In this document: one piece after another, positions 1 through 7,577 of the stretch
How the letters are laid out: each line of letters opens with the position of its first letter
Position numbering within the stretch: the first letter of the stretch is position 1
Assembly: GCF_000934745.1 (NCBI RefSeq)
Contig: NZ_JYNO01000019.1
Span: 1-64,000, forward strand
From: Desulfonatronum thioautotrophicum
Lineage (GTDB): Bacteria > Desulfobacterota > Desulfovibrionia > Desulfovibrionales > Desulfonatronaceae
Direction of reading: 5' to 3'
DNA: 64,000 bases
The notes under the pieces: model-generated
Databases searched by the model: none
Told to the model about the DNA's origin: nothing
The model's input: only the letters and a program-made list of their open reading frames with translations
Translations under genes and position numbers: made by a program

Positions 1-1
1 G

Positions 2-295
2 CCCTGGGTCGACGCACCAAACTTGGCCTCACGCATCTTGAGCATGACACAAAAAAGAATTGCCCATGACTGGATGCACTGCTATCAATATGCGCCCGTA
101 CTCATCGAAACCTTCGTGGAAACCCCAAGATTCCCGGGAACCTGCTACAAAGCTGCAAACTGGACTTGGCTGGGAACTACAAAAGGTGTCGGCAGGCTTG
201 GAAACTCCCACAAACCAACTCTCCCCCAGAAAAACATTTGGGTTTATCCGCTCAAAAAAAGATTCCGGCAGATCCTTTGCTCAAATGTTCAGTAG
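2..295 (+). CDS. C-terminal part of a DUF4338 (DruA-like) protein, cut by the window edge
   Basis: The open frame runs in from the left edge and ends at 295, giving about 97 residues. The stretch reads like the C-terminal part of DUF4338 proteins: ETFVETPRFPGTCYKAANW, followed by a TKG..RLG segment and IWVYPLKKRFRQIL. DUF4338 proteins are found alone, near transposases, or as DruA of the Druantia anti-phage system. With the N-terminus and upstream neighbours missing, it cannot be said which of these this is. No other Druantia gene follows downstream. The family assignment is recognition from memory of the conserved TFV-x-PxRFxGTCYxAANW pattern. Confidence 0.6.
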   Translation, partial: PWVDAPNLASRILSMTQKRIAHDWMHCYQYAPVLIETFVETPRFPGTCYKAANWTWLGTTKGVGRLGNSHKPTLPQKNIWVYPLKKRFRQILCSNVQ

Positions 296-928
296 CCTCA
301 AAGCATTGCCTACAGAAACTGCCCGGAGTTATTGAGCAGTTACACACAAGAGAAAAAAGAAGATACGGAAGAAAATGAAGGAAGGAAATACACTAGTACC
401 ACTAACGCCACCCCAGGGTTTCACCTAGACCGGCCCACATGGGTCCGGTCTAGGGTAGCGGTGTCAGTCTGCACAAGAATTCAGGGTGAAGCTGCCGAAT
501 ATGATGCAATTCACTTGAATTCCAGAGCAGTTCTGACCTGGTACCGCGGACACACTCAAGAACCACCGAATCAAGTTTGCATAATATTTCAGGATACTGA
601 CGTTTATTCACCAAAACTTCAGATCAAAAAGGATGCACCTCAACCAGTTTTCTAAAGGCGGAAAGTGCATCCTTCCAAAAATTCGAGTCTTGTTTAGTTT
701 TATATCTTTCGCTGCAGTGTTATTATATTAACAGCGCATCTTGCTGGAAATGCGGACATTTCTGCGCCTCTGCTGGAGAAGATGTTCTTGGGTTGCGGGC
801 ATCACCCGCGTTAGGCAATGCCCGGCCTTTTTGTGCTGTTCCAAAGCAGTGAACACTGTGTCGCAACGGTCTGCTGAATTGCCACTCCGGCATCCATAAG
901 GGTGCGGGATGCGCGACGTTTGGGAGCA
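296..928. other. Intergenic stretch, no convincing gene
   Basis: Short open frames here have low-complexity or unfamiliar translations, and none has a good ribosome-binding site. Two inverted repeats are visible: a strong one at 424-454, and GGATGCAC (631-638) paired with GTGCATCC (665-672). Both flanking genes end facing this stretch, so it is a convergent intergenic region. Confidence 0.6.
424..454. repeat. Strong hairpin (inverted repeat)
   Basis: CCTAGACCGG at 424-433 pairs with CCGGTCTAGG at 445-454, and CCC/GGG (434-436 with 441-443) extends it inward around an ACAT loop. No T-run follows on either strand, so it is not a textbook intrinsic terminator. It may end the DUF4338 gene transcript or be a remnant of a mobile-element end. 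Confidence 0.6.
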
Positions 929-2314
929 TCACTCCGGTCGGATCGTCAGTTCAGCCCGCGTCATTTCCACGGAAGGGACTTCTATTCCCTCGATACCAAA
1001 TCCCTCGGCCATCTCCTGGCTCATGGACCGATACATCAGGCGAACCAGGACTTGAATTTCACCATCCACCACTGACTTTGGAATCCGAAACAGCTGTTCG
1101 TCATACCCTTTTGCCGGTATGCGGTGATCGGAAGCGACTTCTTCGGCAAACCAACTTTTCTGGGTCAGATTGCCTTGGGCGTCTCTGAAAACCTTGCGAT
1201 AGAGCCTGGCTTCCGGATCGATCCGATTGTCCTCGACAACATGCCCAGAGCGGAAGACTTTTTCGCCCGAGGCATTGGTCGCGGTGACTTCCAGCCACAT
1301 CTTGCGGATATAGGTAACGCCCGTGGGAATCTTGTGGCCCGCGCCCACGTTCTTGACCCGCGCGAGGATCTGGACACCGTCATCGCCGGGCAGGGCTTCG
1401 GTTTCCAGTTCAGCCGCCGCCTCGAGCATTTGCCGTGCAAGAGCCGCTTCCTTTTCGTTGCCCATTTTCTCATGGAAGAAGGCACTGCCCCCTGGAAAAA
1501 AGTGGGTGGCCACATGGTCCCTGTCCTCACCCATGAAGCTGGATCTTCCGGGATTCTTTTGCACGCCCGGTCCAGGCGTCATATGGCAGTCCTGGCAGCG
1601 AATTCCTTCCGCGGCGTACGGGCCGGCTTTCCAGTCGTCATAGGTGTCGATCACCACAGCGCCGGACGTCGGGTGCAGCACGTTGTGGCATGCCCCGCAG
1701 AAAGCTGAATCGGTATGGATTTGCGAGAATTCGATCTCATGGTCCGGCGACCAGCCGTCCCCCCGAGGCCCGCGCTTCACATCCCCGGGCTCGGAAATGG
1801 TTTGGACATTCACAGGTTGGACCACTTTCCTGACCGTATGGCAGTAGTCGCAGGAAACGCCTTTTCGGGAGGTCGCATCCATCCGGCTGCCATCCGGCGG
1901 TGGGAGTTGCCCGGTCCTCACTCCGGCAGGAGCATGGCATTCCCCGCAAAAGATATCCGTGAAACCATCGGTTTCTCGACTGGCTTGCAAATAGTCCGGC
2001 TGATAGAAGATGTCCTCCCAGGCGTACCGATGCTTGCTTTGCGACCAGGCATCAAAAATCTCCTGATGACAGAATTCACAGTTGTCCGGGTCATCAAAAG
2101 CCCCAGCCTCGAATCTGTTCACCTCCGAAAGATCCAGGCCGGGCGCCGCAACGGCCTCCTCGGCGGAGGCCTGTTTCGGGGATACTGATTTGTGCACGGC
2201 AGTGCCCGCGGCTGCCATCAACCCCACGCACAGCATCAAGATCAAAAATGCTCCGAATTTCCATGGCGTTCGTTTTCGGTTATCAGGGGAAAACTGGTCA
2301 AGCGTTTGTTTCAT
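929..2314 (-). CDS. Membrane-anchored pentaheme cytochrome c
   Basis: A 461-residue multiheme cytochrome c, presumably carrying electrons in the periplasm. An uncleaved signal or membrane anchor spans about residues 18-40. Five CXXCH heme sites follow between about residues 79 and 245: CEFCH, CGECH, CDYCH, CGACH and CQDCH. The second half has no heme sites but contains a GHKIPTG segment, a domain commonly found C-terminal in cytochrome c554-like multiheme proteins. The start was set at 2314 because GAGGAGAA lies 8 bases upstream of this ATG; a longer frame to 2377 lacks a site. Partners are unknown, since the neighbours are unrelated. The redox partner and substrate, if any, cannot be read from the sequence. 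Confidence 0.85.
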   Translation of the reverse strand: MKQTLDQFSPDNRKRTPWKFGAFLILMLCVGLMAAAGTAVHKSVSPKQASAEEAVAAPGLDLSEVNRFEAGAFDDPDNCEFCHQEIFDAWSQSKHRYAWEDIFYQPDYLQASRETDGFTDIFCGECHAPAGVRTGQLPPPDGSRMDATSRKGVSCDYCHTVRKVVQPVNVQTISEPGDVKRGPRGDGWSPDHEIEFSQIHTDSAFCGACHNVLHPTSGAVVIDTYDDWKAGPYAAEGIRCQDCHMTPGPGVQKNPGRSSFMGEDRDHVATHFFPGGSAFFHEKMGNEKEAALARQMLEAAAELETEALPGDDGVQILARVKNVGAGHKIPTGVTYIRKMWLEVTATNASGEKVFRSGHVVEDNRIDPEARLYRKVFRDAQGNLTQKSWFAEEVASDHRIPAKGYDEQLFRIPKSVVDGEIQVLVRLMYRSMSQEMAEGFGIEGIEVPSVEMTRAELTIRPE

Positions 2315-2412
2315 GAAAGGTTCTCCTCGAAAGCGCCGGTCAAAGCCGGCAGGTTGCAGTGAATGGTAGTCTCGCACGATAAAGGTTTAGCCTGCCATAA
2401 CGGTCCCGAAGT

Positions 2413-2456
2413 GGGTCAATTTATCTGAGCATAGGGCGGGTCAAATCTCTGAGCAT
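2413..2456. repeat. Imperfect direct repeat resembling an IS end
   Basis: GGGTCAA (2413-2419, 2438-2444) followed by CTGAGCAT (2425-2432, 2449-2456) occurs twice with a period of about 24-25 bases. Repeated motifs of this kind are typical of the multiple terminal repeats of IS21-like elements. No transposase gene lies nearby, so this would be a relic. The IS21 link is inference. Confidence 0.4.
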
Positions 2457-2459
2457 TAA

Positions 2460-2500
2460 GGCCCGGAACACTGTGATCATAGCGTTCCGGGCCGTTTTTG
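2460..2500. terminator. Hairpin followed by T-run
   Basis: GGCCCGGAAC (2460-2469) pairs with GTTCCGGGCC (2484-2493), and a run of five T follows on the plus strand. It lies 20 bases past the stop of the minus-strand PPC-domain gene, so the hairpin probably ends that transcript even though the better T-run is on the other strand. Confidence 0.6.
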
Positions 2501-2520
2501 TTGAGCAGTTGCGGAGAAAA

Positions 2521-2940
2521 TCAGTATTTGAGTATGTTCAGCCCGATTGTATCGCTGAATTCCCGGTCGATCTCACCGTTGACGACATCTATCCAGATTT
2601 CCGCCGTGGCGCTCACCACGGCCTTGTTCAGGTGCCCACCATAGGCCTTGTGCTCGATGTCCGAGAGGGTGGCGTGCAAGTGCAGGTACACCTCGCCGCC
2701 CATTCGGGACACATTGCCTGTCAGGCAGGTTATCTCGTAATCGCCTTCCAGCGTGACGGAGTGATACTCCTTGGTCGCGGTCTTGAACAGGCCGACGGTG
2801 ACGTTGTTGACGGCGCCGATGCCGGAAATAACACCCAGCCGGATGTCCTCCTTTTTGCAAATATCAATCAGGGATGCGACGAGTTCATCGCCGGGATCAA
2901 GCCTGACCAACAACTTTGTGTCAAATCGTTTGTACTCCAT
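2521..2940 (-). CDS. PPC (DUF296) domain protein
   Basis: A 139-residue protein consisting of a single PPC/DUF296 domain: an N-terminal strand and GDELV start, a GIGAV segment at about residue 40, GNVSRMGGEVYLHLHATL around residues 75-95, and a GGHL histidine motif near 100. Related bacterial proteins form trimers and are often annotated as DNA-binding by analogy with plant AT-hook proteins; their real role is mostly unknown. The start has a good site, GGAGG, seven bases ahead of the ATG. It appears to be a single-gene unit, with the hairpin at 2460-2500 downstream. Confidence 0.85.
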   Translation of the reverse strand: MEYKRFDTKLLVRLDPGDELVASLIDICKKEDIRLGVISGIGAVNNVTVGLFKTATKEYHSVTLEGDYEITCLTGNVSRMGGEVYLHLHATLSDIEHKAYGGHLNKAVVSATAEIWIDVVNGEIDREFSDTIGLNILKY

Positions 2941-3064
2941 TGTGATCCTCCTGCTTTAGAGTTGTTTTATTGGCTCGCTGTGGGGGTGATTTCGCGCTCC
3001 CAGCCCGCCAAGCCCCGCAGCGAAGGTGCCTGGTGTTGCAAGCCCCCCCCACCAAGCCAGCCTG

Positions 3065-3300
3065 CTACTCTGAATTCTCCGTCGACAACTCAGCTTGTCG
3101 CAACACAAGCTGCGTCACGACCTCGGCGAGATCCGGCGGGTAACCCGTACTTGGCCAGCAGCCGCCGCACGTTGCGTCACAGGCTCGCCCGCACCGACTC
3201 ACGCTGGGTCCAGTCGAGCTTGGGCATGTTCCTGACCAACTCGGTGAGAGCCGCGGTGTGTCGCTCTGCATTGCCTCGCGGGCTTGCAGGCGCGTCAATG
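3065..3300 (-). pseudogene. Decayed C-terminus of a type I restriction subunit (HsdR)
   Basis: On the minus strand the pieces AALTELVRNMPKLDWTQRES, RNVRRLLAKYG and GYPPDLAEVVTQLVLRQAEL follow one another in order, which matches the C-terminal helical region of HsdR proteins. The reading is interrupted by an in-frame TGA after the ...VRASL segment (near 3179) and by a one-base insertion in the KYGYPP codons (near 3147). No upstream HsdR sequence and no hsdM or hsdS is present, because MazF begins just upstream. This is therefore a dead relic. The assignment rests on the conserved ..LLxKYGYPPD...ELVLxQAEL pattern and is recognition from memory. Confidence 0.65.
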
Positions 3301-3306
3301 CGGCTG

Positions 3307-3669
3307 TCAGCGGCATGGCCAAGGGTTTTGCTGGCTTCCGATCAGCTCATTGAGTCCGTCCACAATCATATCCAGCTCTTCAGGGGAGGCCTTGCCGATC
3401 TTCTCTTTGACACGCTGGACCGAGAGCGTTCTGATCTGGCTGATTTTTGCCCACGACCGCTTGGGGAGCTTCGCACTTCCGAGTTCGAGAGTCAGAGGGA
3501 ACCCGGCGCGCTGGGGCTGGCTGGTGAGTGTGATGGTGATGACCGTGCCTGAGTGCGCATTGAAGATGTCGTCGCTCAGGATCAGGACGGGACGCAGTCC
3601 GGCTTGCTCGTGGCCGAGTGTCGGATTGAGATCCGCCCAGACAATGTCACCTCTCAATACTCCGGCCAT
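3307..3669 (-). CDS. mazF: MazF/PemK-family endoribonuclease toxin
   Basis: A 120-residue toxin of the MazF/PemK family, which cleaves mRNA at short sequences to arrest growth. The N-terminus carries the family signature [20 protein letters not shown] followed by PVLILS; the core strands and the TVITITLT segment follow. The usual length is 105-120, and this gene looks intact. It overlaps the 3' end of the ribbon-helix-helix gene by 16 bases, the normal antitoxin-toxin arrangement with translational coupling. Immediately downstream sits the decayed hsdR tail, so the pair may have arrived with, or been kept alongside, a lost restriction locus. Confidence 0.9.
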   Translation of the reverse strand: MAGVLRGDIVWADLNPTLGHEQAGLRPVLILSDDIFNAHSGTVITITLTSQPQRAGFPLTLELGSAKLPKRSWAKISQIRTLSVQRVKEKIGKASPEELDMIVDGLNELIGSQQNPWPCR

Positions 3670-3896
3670 TGACCAACCTCCGCTCCGATCCCCTCTTCCG
3701 CCATTGCCTGCTCAAATGTCCGATCCAGCTTGGCGCATTCACGGGCGAGACGCCCGCGATCCATTCGTTGAAGCTTGTCGGCTACGGCGTCCTGAATAGC
3801 ACGACTCCGGTTAGGGTAGACGCGTGACGCTACAAGCCTGTCAACCTGCTTGAGCAGGTTGACCTCCATCGTGATGGCGACTTTTGCCGTACTCAT
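3654..3896 (-). CDS. Ribbon-helix-helix antitoxin partner of MazF
   Basis: An 80-residue protein starting [19 protein letters not shown], a ribbon-helix-helix (CopG/MazE-like) N-terminal strand and helix that would bind its own promoter, then a charged C-terminal tail that would wrap the toxin. The start at 3896 is set by GGAGGTG seven bases upstream; two other ATG codons in the same frame are too close to that site or lack one. The gene precedes and overlaps mazF. Autoregulation by the complex is expected from the family and is not shown here. Confidence 0.8.
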   Translation of the reverse strand: MSTAKVAITMEVNLLKQVDRLVASRVYPNRSRAIQDAVADKLQRMDRGRLARECAKLDRTFEQAMAEEGIGAEVGQWPEY

Positions 3897-4196
3897 GATC
3901 ATCACCTCCGGTATGACAATATATCGTACCATTGTATGGTGCAAATAAACATCTATGCCGTCGAAGAAGTCACGCAGAAGGGTCAAGCCTGAGTTCCTGG
4001 CTCGTGCACGCTAAAAGCGAGTGTCCCACTTTTTATGTCCCCAAGGCTCTGCCAGCCCGCGGGCCAGCTCGGCAGCCTGAAAGCGTTGATAAGTGCTCTG
4101 CATTTTGCGTTTCATGTTGCGTAATTTTACTCAATACGATGTGTATTGCGCAGGTTGCGATGTTGTGGATAAAGACTTTTCGACTTTCAGCTAAAC
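3897..4196. other. Intergenic region between the toxin-antitoxin pair and the Fic gene
   Basis: About 300 bases without a convincing gene. It must contain the promoter of the minus-strand antitoxin-toxin pair at its left end and the 3' flank of the minus-strand Fic gene at its right end. No clear terminator hairpin or RNA gene was seen. Confidence 0.5.
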
Positions 4197-5705
4197 TCAT
4201 TCCCCCACATATCCTTGCCGAACGGCGTGCTCCATGCCGGCCAATTCATCATCGGTCAGAAAATCAAAATGCGATTCCCTCTTTTTCGCCGAAAGACGGC
4301 CATTGTTTTGCAGACAAAGCTGGATAAAAAGATCGATGAGGCGGTCGGGCATGTCCACGATTTCCTGGATGGCCTGCCTGGTCTTATCGTAACTCACCAG
4401 AAAATCGAGTTCTTCCACCAGCTCTCGTTCGATGGTGAGCATGATGAAATCGTACAATGCTTCTGCCTGAGCCGTCATGTCGATGTACCGATACAGACGT
4501 CCAGTCTCACCCGGCACGGTCATTTCGCCGAGATCGTCCAGATCGTATTCAACCAGCCGCATCAGCGGCTTGGAGAATGCCTCCAGGGAATGATCGTAAC
4601 GTGCCCGATTTTTGAGCATGGCGGCTGAGACCGGGAACATCAGCCCTTTGGGGATCACGCCGCGCAAAAACAGAATGTTGTGAATCAGAAAGCGGTGAAT
4701 TCGTCCGTTGCCGTCCTCAAAGGGATGCATGAGGACGAACCCGTAGGAGACGGCGGCGGCGTGGATGGAGGCGGGGACGGCACCTTGCGTCATTGTCTGG
4801 TGGGCCTTGAGCAGACCCTCCATCAGTTCCGGGAGATCGTCGGGTTTTGGGCAGGCATAATGAACGAGCTGTCTCTGATGGGAAAATGTTTGACCGACGA
4901 AGTTCTGGTTGGTGCGATAGTCCGTATTCCGGAAACGAGGATCGACAATACGGTTTTGCACGTCGATCAGCAGATGCTTCTCACAGAAATCCCTGCCCTC
5001 GGCCATCTCCAGCAGACCGATGAATTTCTCGGCCCTGGAGGCGCTCGGCTTGATGTGTTCGATCTCGAATGACGATTTGGTCTCTTTGTTATACAGGTAG
5101 CTGAGTGCCCGTCTGAGAAGCTCCGGTGGATAGGAGGTCACGACCTCCTCGCACCGTTTTCGCAGGTCGACTCCCTCCATGGCGGCGAGTTTGTCGGTGC
5201 GCCGGACAATGGGACAAAATTTTCTCCCGCCAAGCAGATTGTCGATAATTCTCTGACGCTGCACGCGCCGGCCGGGCGTAACGGTGTAGTACCGGTCCGG
5301 TTCCAGCAGCTCGATGTAATTCCCCTTGCTCAGATTCGACAGCGGAAGTTCCCGCCCGGTCAGAAATTCATACAGAAACCAGATCCTGCGGGCGTATTTC
5401 CCCGTCGGCTTCGAGCTGATCCAGGCAGCTGTCTCGTCTGTCGGGACCACCTCGAAAAGGGCCGACAGCAGCCCCAGGTTGACGCCGTCATATTTGAGGG
5501 CGAACTCCAGATGATCTCCCGTTGCGTCTCCAGGCCAATACGGCTGGGGATAGACGGATTCCACTCGCCAGTCCTGGACAATCGAGCGCAGTGTTCCCGT
5601 CGGGCTGACGGAGGACGTGTGCCAATTCGGCAAAGCGCTCAATCCGTACTGCTCGATCAGAAACGCATACCCTGCCGGCCGGTTCCGTATCGTGTCCAAA
5701 GTCAT
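4197..5705 (-). CDS. Fic-domain AMP-transferase family protein
   Basis: A 502-residue Fic protein. Fic enzymes transfer AMP or related groups from nucleotides to a hydroxyl side chain of a target protein. The complete active-site motif HPFEDGNGRIHR is present at residues 327-338. A SSFEIEH segment around residue 215 may be the inhibitory helix, although it lacks the usual E-G/N pair. The N-terminal 200 residues resemble those of larger stand-alone Fic proteins, and the C-terminal helical extension is of unknown role. The gene stands alone, with no partner antitoxin next to it. Target and substrate cannot be read from sequence. Confidence 0.85.
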   Translation of the reverse strand: MTLDTIRNRPAGYAFLIEQYGLSALPNWHTSSVSPTGTLRSIVQDWRVESVYPQPYWPGDATGDHLEFALKYDGVNLGLLSALFEVVPTDETAAWISSKPTGKYARRIWFLYEFLTGRELPLSNLSKGNYIELLEPDRYYTVTPGRRVQRQRIIDNLLGGRKFCPIVRRTDKLAAMEGVDLRKRCEEVVTSYPPELLRRALSYLYNKETKSSFEIEHIKPSASRAEKFIGLLEMAEGRDFCEKHLLIDVQNRIVDPRFRNTDYRTNQNFVGQTFSHQRQLVHYACPKPDDLPELMEGLLKAHQTMTQGAVPASIHAAAVSYGFVLMHPFEDGNGRIHRFLIHNILFLRGVIPKGLMFPVSAAMLKNRARYDHSLEAFSKPLMRLVEYDLDDLGEMTVPGETGRLYRYIDMTAQAEALYDFIMLTIERELVEELDFLVSYDKTRQAIQEIVDMPDRLIDLFIQLCLQNNGRLSAKKRESHFDFLTDDELAGMEHAVRQGYVGE

Positions 5706-5833
5706 CGCATCTCAAAAAATCGTTACAGCTCTTGAATAATGCTTACCATAATCTTTTGTGCTTGAAATTTAGTTATTTTTACGGATGATTTCAAGAAAAT
5801 TGTTTAGAAGTGACATGCGGTCAAAACCCGCCA

Positions 5834-6538
5834 TCACCCTTGCTCTTTGAGCAAATATAAACGCCGCTTGTCCTCGGGAAATTTTTCAATGGCGTAGCGG
5901 AGCATGGTTCTGGGCATGTGTTGGTGGTGGCGTTGCAGGAACGCCTCTTCCACGTCTATATCCCGCTTGCCGATTTCCCGGAGCATCCAGCCCACGGCCT
6001 TGTGGATCAGGTCGTGGGCGTCGGAAAGGAGCATTGCGGCGATCTGCAACGTGTCGTCGAATTGGTGCTTCTTGATGAAGTGAAAGGTGGCCATGACCGC
6101 GATGCGCCGTTCCCAGAGGTCGGCGGAGCGGGCCAGGCTGAAAAGCGGGACGCGGCTTTTGTCCCAGAGGTGGGCGCCGATCACGTGTTCGGCGGAGACG
6201 TCGACGAGGTCCCAGTTGTTGATGTGGGGCGTGTTGGCGAGATACAGGTCGAAGATGGCCTGCTTCTGGTCGGCGGATCCGCGCTGGTACTGGTTGATCA
6301 GAATCAGCAGGGCCAGGAGGCGTTCCTCGTGGATCTCCGAGGCCAGGAGGGCGTGCGCGTCGGCCAGGGACATGACCCGGAACATCCGGGCCACCTTGCG
6401 GGTGGCGGGCACCCGCACGCCGATGAACCGGTCTCCCTCAGCGTAATCGCCAGGGCCGGTCTTGAAGAACCGTTGCAGGTGCCTCGCGTCTGCTTCACTG
6501 GCACATTCGCGGAGAGCATCGCGGGCTTGTTGAAGCAT
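5834..6538 (-). CDS. AlkD-like DNA alkylation repair glycosylase
   Basis: A protein of 234 residues matching the HEAT-repeat DNA glycosylase family AlkD, which excises bulky or cationic N3- and N7-alkylated purines. The motif INNWDLVD carries the tryptophan and aspartate equivalent to the catalytic W109/D113 of Bacillus AlkD, and HKAVGWMLREIGKR carries the third active-site tryptophan. Length matches the family (about 230). The frame extends to a TTG at 6604, but the first ATG at 6538 gives the normal family N-terminus, so it was chosen; neither has a strong ribosome-binding site. The gene follows the AbiEii-type gene by about 65 bases on the same strand. Confidence 0.85.
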   Translation of the reverse strand: MLQQARDALRECASEADARHLQRFFKTGPGDYAEGDRFIGVRVPATRKVARMFRVMSLADAHALLASEIHEERLLALLILINQYQRGSADQKQAIFDLYLANTPHINNWDLVDVSAEHVIGAHLWDKSRVPLFSLARSADLWERRIAVMATFHFIKKHQFDDTLQIAAMLLSDAHDLIHKAVGWMLREIGKRDIDVEEAFLQRHHQHMPRTMLRYAIEKFPEDKRRLYLLKEQG

Positions 6539-6604
6539 GTTTGGTCCAAATGCCAAGCAAGAAATCGAGAGTGAACCCTTTGCGGAGAAGCCTCGCTCCG
6601 GCAA

Positions 6605-7276
6605 TCACATCATGATTTGCTGGATCAAATTGGTGATCCCCTGACGGAATTCATCTTCGTGCGGGGCATCAATCCAGAAAACAGCGGGAACCCCCAGCCT
6701 CAACCCTTGTTCCAACGCCTGGGCGACCAGTGGCGGAAAAATACCGGCGGCTTTTCCGGACGCCCCTTCGATGGCGGCGAATATATCCAGGTCCATCCGG
6801 CAGCACAGCCAGTAGATGTCCGCCATATCCTTGGGCGAGAGACGGTCCACAAGGGCCGTGATTTTGTTAGCGAGGATATTTTCGCATGTGTCCAGGCGCC
6901 CCAGCTCGGGATGCAGCCACGGCTCACCAATGCGGGAAGGAACGTCGTTGATGAATTCGATTTTCAGTGGTTCAGGGCCATGCAACACGGCACGTCCAAA
7001 GCGTTCCTCGCGAAGAATGATCTCAAAATCATTGCCAATCGTCATGGCGCCTTGCCGAATTGCCTCAAGACACCTGTCCAGCCAAAGAGGAAATTCCGCG
7101 GCATCGTTGACGAAAAAGTCCAAATCTTCCGAGTAGCGGTGGTGGCAATAGCCGCGGCCAAGCGCGGTCCCGCCGCTCAAATAGAAGCGGTGCTTCGCGC
7201 CGTGAACCCACTTCAAGACAGCGTCTTGGAGGCTATAAAGCTTTTTCCAGTCCCGCACGGCAGATGCCTTCCCCAT
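6605..7276 (-). CDS. AbiEii/AbiGii-type nucleotidyltransferase
   Basis: A 223-residue nucleotidyltransferase of the AbiEii/AbiGii toxin family. The signature LSGGTALGRGYCHHRYSEDL followed by DFF lies at about residues 34-56, giving the GG...DxD metal-binding site. Related toxins of type IV toxin-antitoxin systems inactivate tRNA or other targets by adding nucleotides. It overlaps the small upstream gene by 44 bases, indicating a coupled pair. The start at 7276 is the first ATG; a TTG lies 15 bases upstream. Whether this copy is a defence toxin or a housekeeping enzyme cannot be decided. Confidence 0.8.
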   Translation of the reverse strand: MGKASAVRDWKKLYSLQDAVLKWVHGAKHRFYLSGGTALGRGYCHHRYSEDLDFFVNDAAEFPLWLDRCLEAIRQGAMTIGNDFEIILREERFGRAVLHGPEPLKIEFINDVPSRIGEPWLHPELGRLDTCENILANKITALVDRLSPKDMADIYWLCCRMDLDIFAAIEGASGKAAGIFPPLVAQALEQGLRLGVPAVFWIDAPHEDEFRQGITNLIQQIMM

Positions 7277-7544
7277 GTTTTCGCCAAGCAACCCAGTACT
7301 CCATCCCTTCCCGTCTGGTGTCAGACCGGACCTTGGGCTTCAGGGATGGCCACTTCCGGATAAAACCGTCAAACGGCAAGAGCCGTTTAATGTCCCGAAA
7401 GGGAGCGTATTCGATCAGGCGGAGCATGGCCCAGTCGGAATCCAGCGCTCCGACGACGGTCTTTTCGTTCAAGATCGCCTCGAACGTGGCGTTGTCCATG
7501 TCCACGTCCCAAAGCCATGGATAGCGCTTCGTTGAGTTTCGCAT
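7233..7544 (-). CDS. Small partner of the AbiEii-type gene, possible antitoxin
   Basis: A 103-residue protein with no enzyme motif that could be identified. It contains DSDWAMLRLIEYAPF and a WPSLKPKVRS segment, patterns found in small proteins encoded directly ahead of AbiEii-type nucleotidyltransferases. GGGAGG lies nine bases ahead of the ATG. Its 3' end overlaps the next gene by 44 bases. By position it would be the antitoxin or a specificity partner; this is inference from gene order only. Confidence 0.65.
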   Translation of the reverse strand: MRNSTKRYPWLWDVDMDNATFEAILNEKTVVGALDSDWAMLRLIEYAPFRDIKRLLPFDGFIRKWPSLKPKVRSDTRREGMEYWVAWRKHGEGICRAGLEKAL

Positions 7545-7577
7545 GAACCGCGCCTCCCTGGTGCCTGCCGAACTCCG

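Noticed and set aside
723-932. 69-codon frame on the minus strand next to the cytochrome gene
   Set aside because: No ribosome site, unfamiliar composition; more likely untranslated 3' flank.
2473-3552. 359-codon open frame on the plus strand
   Set aside because: Crosses the PPC gene, the hsdR remnant and mazF in antisense, with no recognisable domain.
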